Assembly (NCBI RefSeq): GCF_009763255.1
Contig: NZ_WSJB01000022.1
Coordinates: 1 to 64,000, forward strand
DNA length: 64,000 nt
Direction of reading: 5' to 3'
From: Bordetella sp. 02P26C-1
GTDB taxonomy: Bacteria; Pseudomonadota; Gammaproteobacteria; Burkholderiales; Burkholderiaceae_B
The position numbers and the translations under genes are program-made. How positions within the stretch are numbered: position 1 is the stretch's first letter; the number at the start of each line of letters is the position of its first letter. This document shows, piece by piece, positions 45,291-54,519 of the stretch. The notes below the pieces were generated by a model that was not told the DNA's origin, did no database searches, and saw nothing but the letters and a program-made list of their open reading frames with translations.

Positions 45291-46280
45291 ATGGGCAATG
45301 TGTTGTTCGGCGCGAGCGTGAGCACGTCGGTTTTGTCGACGCCTCATGATTCGGGCAATCTTGAAGGTCCCGTCTCGTACGCTGATCTGGCGCAGGCGAT
45401 TCGAGACGGAGATATAGAACGAATCAGGGATGCCATCGCGCATCCTCTCGCGGATATTACGGCGCACGAGGCTGAGCAGCATTCGCTTTTGCACGTGGCG
45501 ATCGATGCAGGTTGCAGTGAGGCCGTCCAATTGTTGTTGGCCGCGAATAACGAATATGGTTTTGTCAATGCTGTGTCGCCGGCCGGCACGGCGTTGATGT
45601 GTGCGGCGCGTGCGTACGATATCGCTATGCTGCATGCGTTGATCGAGGCGGGCGCCGATGTCAACGCGGTGTATGACGGGTACACGGCATTGGGCATCGC
45701 GGCCTATCTGGGCCATGGGGATGCCGTGGAAGCGCTGGCGCACGCGGGCGCCGATGTAAATACCGTTCATGAAGGCATCCCGGTGTTGTCGCTAGCCGCG
45801 CAGGCCGGATTGGAATCGGCGGTAGCGGTGCTGCTGTCATACGGGGCGCAGGTTGATAGAGCAAGCGAGGCAACGGGGCATACCGCGCTCATGCACGCGG
45901 CGGCGCGCGGTTCCCGCGGTATGGTGCAGCGGCTGCTAGCTCAAGGAGCCAACGTGGATGCGCAAAATCATGCGGGGGATACGGCGTTGCTGATTTGCGC
46001 GCAAAGGCGCGTCTTTCCCGCCGTGAGTCTTTTGCTGCGCGGCGGCGCGGACGTTAACCTGGCGAACAGCCGGGGCAAGACGGCATTGATGCTGGCAGCC
46101 GAGGCCGGCGATATCTATACCGTGAAGGCGCTGTTGGCGTTTCGTGCGAACGTCCTGGCTGTCGATCACGCGGGGCGTACCGCTATGATGCTGAGCATCG
46201 ACAAAGAGGTGACGCAAGCCTTAACAAACGCCGCCGAGCAGGCTACAGCGCTGACTTCGCGAGGCTGTAGGGGGCTGTAG
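45291..46280 (+). CDS. Ankyrin-repeat protein
   Basis: A protein of 329 aa made of about eight ankyrin repeats from ~30 to ~310; repeat cores such as 'GTALMCAARAYDIAMLHALIEAGADVNA', 'GHTALMHAAARGSRGMVQRLLAQGANVDA' and 'GKTALMLAAEAGDIYTVKALLAF' are well kept. No signal peptide or membrane segment is evident, so it is probably cytoplasmic and mediates protein contacts. There is no obvious Shine-Dalgarno before the ATG (T-rich leader), so the start could be different. Stands alone; partner unknown. Confidence 0.82.
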   Translation: MGNVLFGASVSTSVLSTPHDSGNLEGPVSYADLAQAIRDGDIERIRDAIAHPLADITAHEAEQHSLLHVAIDAGCSEAVQLLLAANNEYGFVNAVSPAGTALMCAARAYDIAMLHALIEAGADVNAVYDGYTALGIAAYLGHGDAVEALAHAGADVNTVHEGIPVLSLAAQAGLESAVAVLLSYGAQVDRASEATGHTALMHAAARGSRGMVQRLLAQGANVDAQNHAGDTALLICAQRRVFPAVSLLLRGGADVNLANSRGKTALMLAAEAGDIYTVKALLAFRANVLAVDHAGRTAMMLSIDKEVTQALTNAAEQATALTSRGCRGL

Positions 46281-46406
46281 CGCAGTTCTGACTCATGCTG
46301 ACGCGCAGGGGCACCTAGCATCCTTGGCTATAATCGCAGGCTTGCCCTCTTGTCAGGGCTGTCTCTCATTCTCTCTTTGTGTGCGCCTCGCTGCGCCTGA
46401 ATCGAT

Positions 46407-47198
46407 ATGAAATCTCTGTCCGCTGTACTCTTGGTCTGCGCCACGTCCTTGCTCGCTGCTTGCGGTCAACAAGACGAACCGGCATCTCAGGCGGCGTCGT
46501 CCGCGGCGCCGACGACCGTGGTGGTCGGCTTGGACGACAATTTCCCGCCCATGGGTTTCCGTGACGACAAGAACACGCTGGTGGGCTTCGATATCGATAT
46601 GGCTCGCGAGGCCGGCAAGCGCATGGGTATCGTGGTCGAATTCAAGCCCATCGACTGGAGCGCCAAGGAAGCCGAGCTGAATGGCAAGCGCGTCGATGCC
46701 CTGTGGAACGGTCTGACCATCACCGAAGAGCGCAAGAAAAACATCGCTTTCACCGATCCGTACATGGCCAATCATCAGATCATCCTGGTGGCGGCATCCT
46801 CGCCGATCCAGACCAAGGCCGATCTGGCCGGGCGCGTCGTGGGCGCTCAGGACGGCAGCAGCGCGGTCGACGCCATCAAAAAAGACGAACCCGTCGCGGC
46901 CAGCCTGAAGGAAATGAAGCTGTTTGGCGATAACGTCACCGCATTGATGGACCTGTCGGCCGGCCGTCTGGACGCCGTCGTCGTGGACGAAGTGGTGGGC
47001 CGTTATCTGGCTAGCAAGCGCGAGGGTCAATACCGCGTGCTGGAAGAAAACTTCGGCACCGAGGACTATGGCGTGGGCGTGCGCAAGGAAGACACGGAAT
47101 TGCTCAAGAAGTTGAACGACACGCTCAACGCCATGAAGCAAGACGGCTCGGCCGCCCGCATCGCCCAACAATGGTTCGGCGCCAATATCATCAAATAA
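46407..47198 (+). CDS. Polar amino acid ABC transporter binding lipoprotein
   Basis: A protein of 263 aa with a lipobox (LLAAC, Cys19) after a short signal sequence, then an SBP family 3 domain: 'VGLDDNFPPMGFRDDKNTLVGFDIDMAREAG', 'FKPIDWSAKEAELNGKRVDALWNGLTITEER', 'IAFTDPYMANHQIIL'. Lipid-anchored amino-acid receptor; ligand among polar or charged amino acids. First of a three-gene transporter unit. Confidence 0.88.
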   Translation: MKSLSAVLLVCATSLLAACGQQDEPASQAASSAAPTTVVVGLDDNFPPMGFRDDKNTLVGFDIDMAREAGKRMGIVVEFKPIDWSAKEAELNGKRVDALWNGLTITEERKKNIAFTDPYMANHQIILVAASSPIQTKADLAGRVVGAQDGSSAVDAIKKDEPVAASLKEMKLFGDNVTALMDLSAGRLDAVVVDEVVGRYLASKREGQYRVLEENFGTEDYGVGVRKEDTELLKKLNDTLNAMKQDGSAARIAQQWFGANIIK

Positions 47199-47233
47199 TC
47201 GACGCTGAACTGGCGAGCTGACGAGAGCACCGC

Positions 47234-47887
47234 ATGGATTACATCCTCTCCCTGCTGGGGCCGATGGCAGAGGGCGCGAAAACAACGCTGTCGCTGTTCT
47301 TCGTGACCTTTGTTCTGGCCGTGCCCCTGGGGCTGGTGCTGGCGCTGGCGCGCATCTCGCATTGGCGGGTGCTCAGTCAGCTGGTGAATGCGTATATCTG
47401 GCTGATGCGGGGCACCCCGCTGATGCTGCAGATGCTGTTCATCTATTTCGCCTTGCCGTTCGTACCCGTGATCGGGGTGCGGTTGCCGGATTTTCCGGCT
47501 GCGGTTGTGGCCTTTACCCTGAACTACGCTGCCTATTTCGCCGAGATCTTTCGCGCCGGCATCCAGTCGGTGGATCGCGGGCAATACGAGGGAAGCAAGG
47601 TGCTGGGCATGACCTACCTGCAGACGCTGCGGCGCATCGTGCTGCCGCAGATGGTGCAGCGGGTATTGCCGCCCATGAGCAATGAAACGATCACCCTGGT
47701 CAAGGACACGTCGTTGATTTATGTCTTGGCGCTCAATGACATCCTGCGCACGGCACGTGGCATCGTTCAACGTGACTTCACCACCACGCCCTTTATCGTG
47801 GCGGCGGCGTTTTACCTGGTGATGACGCTGGTGTTGACGTGGTTGTTCCAATATATGGAAAAGCGCTATGCCAAGTACGATCAGTAA
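47234..47887 (+). CDS. Polar amino acid ABC transporter permease
   Basis: A protein of 217 aa, HisM/GlnP family with about five helices. '[22 protein letters not shown]' and the '[39 protein letters not shown]' EAA loop are diagnostic. Acts as a homodimer with the ATPase encoded by the overlapping next gene. Confidence 0.9.
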   Translation: MDYILSLLGPMAEGAKTTLSLFFVTFVLAVPLGLVLALARISHWRVLSQLVNAYIWLMRGTPLMLQMLFIYFALPFVPVIGVRLPDFPAAVVAFTLNYAAYFAEIFRAGIQSVDRGQYEGSKVLGMTYLQTLRRIVLPQMVQRVLPPMSNETITLVKDTSLIYVLALNDILRTARGIVQRDFTTTPFIVAAAFYLVMTLVLTWLFQYMEKRYAKYDQ

Positions 47888-48686
47888 TCCGGCGGAACTA
47901 GGCGAATCCGCAGTCGCCAATGCCCGGGCAGTGATGATCGCCGCGCACCACGTGGGCAAGTCGTTCAACGGCGTGCGCGTGCTCGACGATGTGTCGCTGA
48001 CGTTGCGCAAGGGCGAGGTGGTGGCAGTCATCGGCCCCTCGGGCTCGGGCAAAAGCACGTTTTTGCGCTGCCTGATCCACCTGGAAACCATCGACGAAGG
48101 CAGTATCGATATCGAAGGCGAGCCCCTCGCGGAGGCAGTCACGGGTGGTGCGAGCCGCTATCCGCGCGATGCCGAGGTGCGGCGCATCTGCCGCAAAATG
48201 GGGATGGTGTTTCAGTCGTTTAACTTGTTCCCCCATAAAACGGTGCTCGAAAACATCATTGAGGCGCCGATTACCGTCAAGGGTGTGTCGCGCGATCAGG
48301 CCATCGCCAAGGCGGAAAGCCTGCTGCAGAAGGTCGGCTTGCTCAATAAGCGTGATAACTATCCGACGCGCTTGTCCGGCGGTCAAAAGCAGCGCGTGGC
48401 CATTGCGCGCGCGCTGGCGATGGAGCCGGATATCATGCTGTTCGATGAGCCGACGTCGGCATTGGATCCCGAGCTGACGGGCGAGGTCCTGCGTACGATG
48501 AAGCAGCTGGCCGACGAGCGCATGACCATGCTCGTGGTGACGCACGAAATGGGCTTTGCTCGCGAGGCGGCTGATCGCGTGGTGTTCATGGACCAAGGGC
48601 GCATTGTGGAAGAAGCCCCATCCGCCGCGTTCTTTCAATCGCCCAAGCATGAGCGTGCGCGGGCGTTTCTTGGGCAGATGCTCTGA
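47868..48686 (+). CDS. Polar amino acid ABC transporter ATPase
   Basis: A protein of 272 aa, GlnQ/HisP type. Walker A '[14 protein letters not shown]', '[19 protein letters not shown]', signature '[15 protein letters not shown]', Walker B '[15 protein letters not shown]', H-loop '[14 protein letters not shown]'. Overlaps the permease gene by 20 bp; an inner ATG at 47934 is an alternative start. Last gene of the transporter operon. Confidence 0.9.
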   Translation: MPSTISNPAELGESAVANARAVMIAAHHVGKSFNGVRVLDDVSLTLRKGEVVAVIGPSGSGKSTFLRCLIHLETIDEGSIDIEGEPLAEAVTGGASRYPRDAEVRRICRKMGMVFQSFNLFPHKTVLENIIEAPITVKGVSRDQAIAKAESLLQKVGLLNKRDNYPTRLSGGQKQRVAIARALAMEPDIMLFDEPTSALDPELTGEVLRTMKQLADERMTMLVVTHEMGFAREAADRVVFMDQGRIVEEAPSAAFFQSPKHERARAFLGQML

Positions 48687-48699
48687 TCGATCGAGTCTT

Positions 48700-48715
48700 G
48701 GGCACGCAACTTGCT
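48700..48715 (+). promoter_or_regulatory. Sigma-54 promoter candidate upstream of the 66-aa gene
   Basis: GGGCACGCAACTTGCT: GGCACG (-24 element), 4 bp, TTGC (-12 element), matching the sigma-54 consensus TGGCAC-N5-TTGCW except for the first base. Predicted start near 48726, just before a GACGCAG-N7-CTGCGTC hairpin (48732-48752). It would drive the 66-aa gene and perhaps the histidine kinase gene. Confidence 0.6.
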
Positions 48716-48776
48716 CTGGTTCCGGGCAGGTGACGCAGACGATAACTGCGTCGGCGCGTATCCTCAGGAATCGGAC

Positions 48777-48977
48777 ATGTCAGACCGCATTGCCACACAC
48801 TTCGCTCACGCCGATCTCGGCGTGGGCCATGAGCTTTCCCCCCGCACTGATCACTTCCTGAGTGAGATCGAGACGATTTTTCACACGTTGGGGCGCGCTA
48901 CCTTAGATCTCCAGGCGATTGTGACCGGAATGTCCACTGCACGCGAAGCAGACGTAGATATTCCCGCCAATCGGTAG
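48777..48977 (+). CDS. Small uncharacterised protein (66 aa)
   Basis: Starts MSDRIATHFAHADLGVGHEL; ribosome-binding site AGGAA six bases before the ATG. Mixed hydrophilic/helical, no membrane segment, a predicted amphipathic middle (HFLSEIETIFHTLGRATL). I do not recognise the family. It sits between a sigma-54-type promoter and a hybrid histidine kinase gene, which suggests a role in that regulatory system. Confidence 0.5.
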   Translation: MSDRIATHFAHADLGVGHELSPRTDHFLSEIETIFHTLGRATLDLQAIVTGMSTAREADVDIPANR

Positions 48978-49030
48978 AAACATCATTAGAATGCGCGAAA
49001 GAACCCGCCCGCGCCCCACCGTGACGTCAG

Positions 49031-51127
49031 ATGCTCAGTAACAAAGAACGAGTTCGAAACCCCTGGACCGATACCCTTGCGCGCCTGGAAGACGAGCGTG
49101 TGATGCTGCAACGCATCGCCGCGGGCGTCCCGTTGGCGGATGTGCTGTTGTACGTCTTGCACGCCGTGGAGGCTCAATCGAGCGTCCCGTTGCGTACGGC
49201 CATTGCCTTTGTGGACGAGGGTAAAAAGTGCCTGGTCCACGGCGCGGCACCGAGTTTTTCGGAATCGTATCGACGTGCCATCAATGGCGTTCCCATTGGC
49301 CCTAACGTCGGCTCGTGGGGCGCGGCCGCGTATTTCGGCACGGCGGTGTACGTCAATGACGTCATGACCGATCCGAACTGGGTCGACTGGCGCGAGTTCG
49401 CCGTCGAGCAAGGCATCCGCGCATGCTGGTCTACGCCCATCAAAGGCACCGACGGTCAGGTGCTGGGTGTGTTTTCGAACTACTACGCGACGACCCGCCT
49501 GCCATCGCCGCAGGACATCGACGCGATTGCGCTGGTCACGCGCACGGCCGCACTGGCGATCGAGCGTTGGCAATACGATCGGGAACTGGAAAAGCGGGTG
49601 GAGCTCGCCATCGCCGAGCGTGATCGCATCTGGCGTCTGTCGCCAGAGCTATTGGCCGTGGTCAATGCCGAGGGTCGTTACGTCAGCGTCAACCCCGCGG
49701 TGAAGGAAATACTCGGGTGGACGCCCGAGGAATTCCTGTCCATGTCGCTCGCCGACCAGGTGCATCCCGAAGATTACGCGATTAGCGTGCAGGCCTTTGT
49801 CCCGACTGGTCAAGGCGGTGTGCGACATCTGGAAAACCGTATGCGGCATCGCAACGGGACGTACAGCTGGATCACATGGAGCATTTCCCGGTCGGAAGGG
49901 GATGTGTATCTCGCCGGGCGCGACGACACGGATTTGCGCGCGCAAGCCGAGGCTTTGCGCCAAGCTGAAGAGGCTCTGCGCCAGTCGCAGAAAATGGAAG
50001 CGGTAGGCCAGCTGACGGGCGGCATCGCCCACGATTTCAACAACATGCTGCAAAGCATCTCGGGCGCTTTGTATCTGATACGCCGCAAACTCGCCGCTGG
50101 CGATGCGGCATCGGCAGAGCGTTTCATCGATACCGCGATGGAATCGACGGAGCGTGCGGCGCGGCTTACTCAACGCCTGTTGGCGTTTGCGCGCCGCCAG
50201 CCCATCGCGCCGGTGCCCCTATGCCCAGTGCGGGTCTTACAGTCCATGGAGGACCTGTTTCGCCGCTACACGGGCGAGCATGTGAAGCTGGTCGTACATT
50301 CCGAGCAGGTTTCTTGGCCGGTGTCATGCGATGCGAACCAGCTGGAAAATGCGCTCTTGAACATGGTGATCAATGCGCGCGATGCCATGCCCGATGGTGG
50401 CCAGCTGGATCTGCGCGCGACCAATACGCAACTGGACGCGGCGGCATTGCGCCAGTATCCGCATGTGAAGCCCGGTGACTTCGTCGAGATCACGGTGTCG
50501 GACACGGGCTGTGGCATGTCCGAAGAAGTGATGAGCCGGGCGTTCGAGCCGTTTTTCACCACCAAGGCAATCGGCGAGGGCAGCGGCCTGGGCCTGTCGA
50601 TGATCTACGGTTTTGCGCAACAAGCAGGCGGCCTGGTTTGCCTGGAAAGCAAGGAGGGCGAGGGCACGCGCGTGCGTCTGTTCCTGCCGCGTTATGTCGG
50701 TTCGGTGCCACCGATGGAGACCGATGCGCGACTTCTGCCCTCGATCACTGAGGAAAGCCTGCCCAATTTCGTGGTCGCGTTGGTTGAAGATGACGCCGCA
50801 GTGCGCCAGATGGTGTCAGAAACCCTTAAACAATTGCGCTTGGAAGTGCTCACCGCTAGCGACGGCTTGAGCGGTCGGGAGCTCGTGGGCGAGGCGCGGC
50901 GTATTGATTTGCTGTTAACCGATGTAGGGTTGCCAGGTCTCAACGGCCGCGAGCTCGCGGATGCGGCGCGCCGTACGCACCCGAACCTGAAGGTCCTGTT
51001 TATGACGGGCTATGCGCAAAACGCCATCGCCGGTGAAGGCTTTCTCAGCGAGGGGATGGAGCTGATCGTCAAACCTTTCCGTCTCGAAGTGTTGATCGAG
51101 CGCGTGCGGCGGATATTGGCGATTTAG
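49031..51127 (+). CDS. Hybrid sensor histidine kinase (GAF-PAS-HisKA-HATPase-REC)
   Basis: A protein of 698 aa without membrane segments. GAF domain ~25-180 ('[22 protein letters not shown]'), PAS ~200-315, coiled linker, HisKA with phospho-His ~334 ([11 protein letters not shown]), HATPase with '[14 protein letters not shown]', 'SDTGCGM' and '[13 protein letters not shown]', and a C-terminal receiver with Asp ~631 ([10 protein letters not shown]). A cytoplasmic sensor with internal phosphorelay potential. Neighbouring rpoN2 and the NtrC-type regulator (53004) are obvious partners, but pairing is inferred from location. Confidence 0.88.
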   Translation: MLSNKERVRNPWTDTLARLEDERVMLQRIAAGVPLADVLLYVLHAVEAQSSVPLRTAIAFVDEGKKCLVHGAAPSFSESYRRAINGVPIGPNVGSWGAAAYFGTAVYVNDVMTDPNWVDWREFAVEQGIRACWSTPIKGTDGQVLGVFSNYYATTRLPSPQDIDAIALVTRTAALAIERWQYDRELEKRVELAIAERDRIWRLSPELLAVVNAEGRYVSVNPAVKEILGWTPEEFLSMSLADQVHPEDYAISVQAFVPTGQGGVRHLENRMRHRNGTYSWITWSISRSEGDVYLAGRDDTDLRAQAEALRQAEEALRQSQKMEAVGQLTGGIAHDFNNMLQSISGALYLIRRKLAAGDAASAERFIDTAMESTERAARLTQRLLAFARRQPIAPVPLCPVRVLQSMEDLFRRYTGEHVKLVVHSEQVSWPVSCDANQLENALLNMVINARDAMPDGGQLDLRATNTQLDAAALRQYPHVKPGDFVEITVSDTGCGMSEEVMSRAFEPFFTTKAIGEGSGLGLSMIYGFAQQAGGLVCLESKEGEGTRVRLFLPRYVGSVPPMETDARLLPSITEESLPNFVVALVEDDAAVRQMVSETLKQLRLEVLTASDGLSGRELVGEARRIDLLLTDVGLPGLNGRELADAARRTHPNLKVLFMTGYAQNAIAGEGFLSEGMELIVKPFRLEVLIERVRRILAI

Positions 51128-51251
51128 GCGCCCAGCTATGGGCGGATATGCGAAGAGCGGCCTCGTACCCATTTCCACGGGTTAAGAATTGAAGGGACGC
51201 CGGTCGGCAGTCTCCTCCATCACGCCCAGCGCCCGAATTCAAGCGCGTGAC

Positions 51252-52703
51252 TCAATGCCGGCGGCGTAGCTCCGCCGAGGGCAATTTCAGTTGCGCACGA
51301 TATTTAGACACGGTACGACGTGCCACCACGATGCCATCGGCCGCAAGGCGCTCGGCGAGGGCTACATCCGACAGGGGATCGCGCGGATCTTCCTCGGCGA
51401 TCCATTCGCGGATCAAGGCTTGTACCGAGGCTGCGGAGCAGGAGCCACCTGAGGCGGTGGCCAGTTCACGCGAAAAGAAGTGACGGAATTCGTACAAGCC
51501 TCGTGGCGTGATCATGTATTTATTCGCTGTGGCGCGCGATACGGTCGATTCGTGTATCTCCAACGCATCGGCGATTTCGCGCAGGAGCAATGGCCGTAGC
51601 GCCACCTCGCCATATTCGAAGAATCGTTGTTGACGCTGTACGATTGCCTCGGCCACCCGCTGAATGGTGCTGTAGCGCTGTTCGACGTTACGCACGAGCC
51701 AGCGCGCTTCTTGCAGTTCCTGGGCCAGCGGGCCACGGTCGTCGTGACGGGCGTGGCGAAACAGGTCCGCATACACACGATCCAGCCGCGCGCGGGGCAT
51801 GGCGTCGCGGTTGGGGATGACCAGCCAGCGGCCCTGGTCCTTGCGCACGATGACGTCGGGGATGACGTACATCGGGGCTTCTTGATCGTAGCGACGGCCC
51901 GGACGTGGGTCCAGCGCGCGGATGCGGTCGCAGGCCTCGCGTAGCAGCGCCGCGGTGCTTTGTGTCACGCGCAGCAGCGCATTCCAATCATTGCGGGCCA
52001 ACAGGTCCAGATGCGAACGCACGATGGTTAATGCGAGCTGAGTGACCTCCGGCTCGTCGTCGTCGGCCGCGCGCAACTGCAGTTCCAGGCATTCGCTGAG
52101 ATCGCGCGCACCGATGCCGGGTGCCAGAAGGTTCTGAACCAAGCGCAGCGCCGCAGTCCACTCGGACGCTTGCGGGGTGGGGTCAAAGTCATGCTGACCC
52201 GCCAGCGAATCCAGCGAGGTGCGCAGGTAGCCGTCCTCATCCAGCGCATCGATGATGTATTCAGCCAGTAATTCATCGCGGTCGCTTAGGGGGTAGGAGC
52301 ACAACGCTTCGCGCAGTCGCGACTGCAGGGTTTGCTGGGCCGCCACCCAATGCGCGACATCGTGATCGCCGCCGTCGGATAAAGCGGCTCGACGCGTCGG
52401 ATAATCCCCGGAATACGACAGGGATTCGCCCGAAGAAGGATGCATACTGTACTCTTGCAGCGACGGCTCGGTTGCACCCATCACGGGCGCTTCAGCCGTT
52501 TGCCCCTCGTGTGCCACAGCATCGCCATCGTCCACGTGCGTGCTGTCGTCTTCAAGAAAGGGGTTGGTATTTAGTGCGTTTTGTATGGCCACACTGAATT
52601 CCAGCGCTGACATCTGCAGCAGTTGCACAGATTGTTGCATTCTGGGCGCCAGCGTGGCGGTTTGACGTATACGCAATTCCGTCGCAGCGTAAGACACTCG
52701 CAT
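51252..52703 (-). CDS. rpoN: RNA polymerase sigma-54 factor, RpoN2-type
   Basis: A protein of 483 aa. Region I 'LAPRMQQSVQLLQMSALEF' binds activator and polymerase, followed by an acidic Region II, then Region III with the helix-turn-helix and the C-terminal RpoN box 'ARRTVSKYRAQLKLP'. Recognises -24/-12 promoters and needs an AAA+ activator. Not in the usual rpoN context (lptB, hpf, ptsN absent), so it is probably a second, specialised copy. Good Shine-Dalgarno (GAGGAG). A sigma-54 promoter lies 55-70 bp upstream, indicating autoregulation. Confidence 0.9.
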   Translation of the reverse strand: MRVSYAATELRIRQTATLAPRMQQSVQLLQMSALEFSVAIQNALNTNPFLEDDSTHVDDGDAVAHEGQTAEAPVMGATEPSLQEYSMHPSSGESLSYSGDYPTRRAALSDGGDHDVAHWVAAQQTLQSRLREALCSYPLSDRDELLAEYIIDALDEDGYLRTSLDSLAGQHDFDPTPQASEWTAALRLVQNLLAPGIGARDLSECLELQLRAADDDEPEVTQLALTIVRSHLDLLARNDWNALLRVTQSTAALLREACDRIRALDPRPGRRYDQEAPMYVIPDVIVRKDQGRWLVIPNRDAMPRARLDRVYADLFRHARHDDRGPLAQELQEARWLVRNVEQRYSTIQRVAEAIVQRQQRFFEYGEVALRPLLLREIADALEIHESTVSRATANKYMITPRGLYEFRHFFSRELATASGGSCSAASVQALIREWIAEEDPRDPLSDVALAERLAADGIVVARRTVSKYRAQLKLPSAELRRRH

Positions 52704-52757
52704 TCTCCTCGTAGGTGTTCAATCGCCTTGGGGCGAATGGGTTATCCGAACTAGTTA

Positions 52758-52773
52758 AGCAAAGATCATGCCA
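52758..52773 (-). promoter_or_regulatory. rpoN: Sigma-54 promoter candidate of rpoN2
   Basis: Read on the minus strand: TGGCATGATCTTTGCT, matching TGGCAC-N5-TTGCW with one mismatch. Predicted start near 52747, 44 bp before the rpoN2 ATG and properly upstream of its Shine-Dalgarno. Suggests that rpoN2 is transcribed by sigma-54 holoenzyme. Confidence 0.72.
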
Positions 52774-52848
52774 ATTGCGTTTGCCGGGCGTTGCGTAGGT
52801 GTAGCGAACAGTCAGACTGGGTTCGTGGCGATTTTTAACCCTTTCGAG

Positions 52849-52863
52849 AGGTAAACTTTACCT
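52849..52863. promoter_or_regulatory. Dyad AGGTAAACTTTACCT, candidate enhancer site
   Basis: Perfect 7-bp arms around one base, about 110 bp upstream of the predicted rpoN2 start, the usual distance for an NtrC-type activator. A second dyad, GTATGC-G-GCATAC, lies at 52874-52886. Confidence 0.5.
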
Positions 52864-52873
52864 GGGTGTATCG

Positions 52874-52886
52874 GTATGCGGCATAC
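52874..52886. promoter_or_regulatory. Dyad GTATGCGGCATAC
   Basis: Perfect 6-bp arms around a single G, 10 bp from the AGGTAAA dyad. Possible second operator for the divergent promoters. Confidence 0.4.
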
Positions 52887-53003
52887 ATTCCGATAATTGA
52901 TATAGTGTGTAATACTTAGGAATAACTTATCGCAGCATTTCGCCCGGGTTTTGTTGAATCGGGTATTCTTCTCTGGATATCACGATAATTCTGGATTATC
53001 AGC

Positions 53004-54386
53004 ATGCCCCATTTACTAGTCGTCGATGATGACGACGCAGTGCGTAGTACGCTTGCCGAAATTGCCAAGGACTGCGGATATACGGTTTCTCAGGCGAGCA
53101 GCATCAAAAACGCCATTATCGAGTGGGAGCGTCATGTTCCCGATCTCGTTTTCCTTGATGTGCGACTGCCCGAAGGCAGCGGGATGGACCTGTTTGAAAA
53201 GGTTGCCATCGACCGTACGGAAGTCATTGTGATCAGCGGTTATGGAACGATGGATTCCGTGATCGAGGCCCTCAGGTTGGGGGCTGCGGACTATCTTGTC
53301 AAGCCTATCAGCATGGATCGCCTTGAGCGCATCCTGGCGCGATTCAGTGACGCAACTGCGGGTGTAGAGCAGGGCAAGCCTTTCAAGGAAGAAGGGCGGC
53401 TGGGCAAGATGGTGGGCAACTGCGAGCCCATGCGTCAGCTCTACGATCAGATTTCCCGGGTGGCTCCGACTAACCTGAGTACATTACTGGTTGGCGAAAG
53501 CGGCACGGGTAAAGAGCTGGCTGCGCACGCGGTCCATCAACTCAGCGCGCGACGCGACAAGCCGTTCATCGTGGTCAATTGCGGCGCCATTGCGCCGAAT
53601 CTCATCGAGAGCGAGCTGTTCGGTCACGAGAAGGGCAGTTTCACGGGCGCTGACCGCATGCACAAGGGCTATTTCGAGCAGGCCGATGGCGGCACCTTGT
53701 TTCTCGATGAAGTCACCGAGATGCCAATCGACATGCAGGTGAAACTGCTGCGCGTGCTGGAGTCGGGCACGTTCATGCGCGTGGGTTCACATCAAACGCA
53801 GAGTTGCGACGTGCGCATCGTCGCCGCCACGAACCGCAATCCAGACCAAGCCGTCGAGGATGCCAAGCTGCGGCAGGATCTTTACTACCGGCTGGGGGTT
53901 TTCACCGTGGAATTGCCGGCGCTACGCGAGCGTGGCGATGACGTCCTTATCTTGGCCGACCGGTTCCTGGCCGGCTTGAATGCGGAATACAACACGCAGA
54001 AGGCGTTTAGCGCGCAAACGCGCCAGGCCATGCGCGAGTATCACTGGCCCGGCAATGTGCGCGAACTCAAGAACTTCGTGCGGCGCGCGTTTATTCTGGC
54101 TGAGGGTAATGTGGTCAATGGAGCGCCGCTCTTGCGTACCACGGCGGGGGTCTCGAGTGACAACCGTGCGACATTGACCCAGCTGTCAGTTGGGATGTCG
54201 CTGGCCGATGCGGATCGCCAATTGATTCTGGCAACCTTGGAACGCTGCAATGGCGTTCGCAAGCAAACCGCCGCGGTGCTGGGCATCAGCGCCAAGACGC
54301 TCTACAACAAGCTCGAAGAATACGCGGCCGCGGGCTATCACGTGCCCGGCAACAGCCCGGCGTCCGAGGCAGCCGACACCAACTGA
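53004..54386 (+). CDS. Sigma-54-dependent response regulator (REC-AAA+-Fis)
   Basis: A protein of 460 aa. Receiver 1-120 with Asp52 (VFLDVRLPEG), AAA+ ~135-370 with Walker A 'GESGTGKE' (~164), the sigma-54-contact loop reading GSFTGA (211-216) instead of GAFTGA, Walker B 'GGTLFLDEV', and a Fis-type helix-turn-helix at the end ('NGVRKQTAAVLGISAKTLYNKLEEY'). NtrC-family activator that remodels sigma-54 polymerase after phosphorylation. Divergent from rpoN2, so it likely regulates it. The start is fixed by the receiver fold; no Shine-Dalgarno is visible. Confidence 0.9.
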   Translation: MPHLLVVDDDDAVRSTLAEIAKDCGYTVSQASSIKNAIIEWERHVPDLVFLDVRLPEGSGMDLFEKVAIDRTEVIVISGYGTMDSVIEALRLGAADYLVKPISMDRLERILARFSDATAGVEQGKPFKEEGRLGKMVGNCEPMRQLYDQISRVAPTNLSTLLVGESGTGKELAAHAVHQLSARRDKPFIVVNCGAIAPNLIESELFGHEKGSFTGADRMHKGYFEQADGGTLFLDEVTEMPIDMQVKLLRVLESGTFMRVGSHQTQSCDVRIVAATNRNPDQAVEDAKLRQDLYYRLGVFTVELPALRERGDDVLILADRFLAGLNAEYNTQKAFSAQTRQAMREYHWPGNVRELKNFVRRAFILAEGNVVNGAPLLRTTAGVSSDNRATLTQLSVGMSLADADRQLILATLERCNGVRKQTAAVLGISAKTLYNKLEEYAAAGYHVPGNSPASEAADTN

Positions 54387-54390
54387 TTTC

Positions 54391-54406
54391 GGGCATGACA
54401 CTTGCG
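54391..54406 (+). promoter_or_regulatory. Sigma-54 promoter candidate for the 54520-55963 gene group
   Basis: GGGCATGACACTTGCG: GGCATG, 4 bp, TTGC, the same core as the rpoN2 promoter. Starts five bases after the activator gene's stop; predicted start near 54417, ~100 bp before the 120-aa gene. Confidence 0.6.
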
Positions 54407-54519
54407 TCCTCCCTTCGGCATATCGTCGCGCAGGTTTGAACGGAAGGCCGAATTACCGATGCGGATACGCCGGCATCGGTGCGGCGTCCACCTGGCGATG
54501 GATTCAGGGAGGACAGCAT

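Larger units (their letters stand above)
52704..53003. other. Regulatory region between rpoN2 and the NtrC-type gene
   Basis: A 300-bp AT-rich divergent region. From the rpoN2 side: sigma-54 promoter (52758-52773, minus), two perfect dyads (52849-52863 and 52874-52886), a TATAGT-like hexamer near 52900 and a near-repeat CTGGAT(T)ATCA (around 52974-53000) just before the regulator's ATG, which lacks a Shine-Dalgarno. Confidence 0.6.

Noticed and set aside
47066-48142. 358-codon frame antisense to the amino-acid transporter
   Set aside because: Lies wholly opposite conserved permease and ATPase genes; no recognisable fold.
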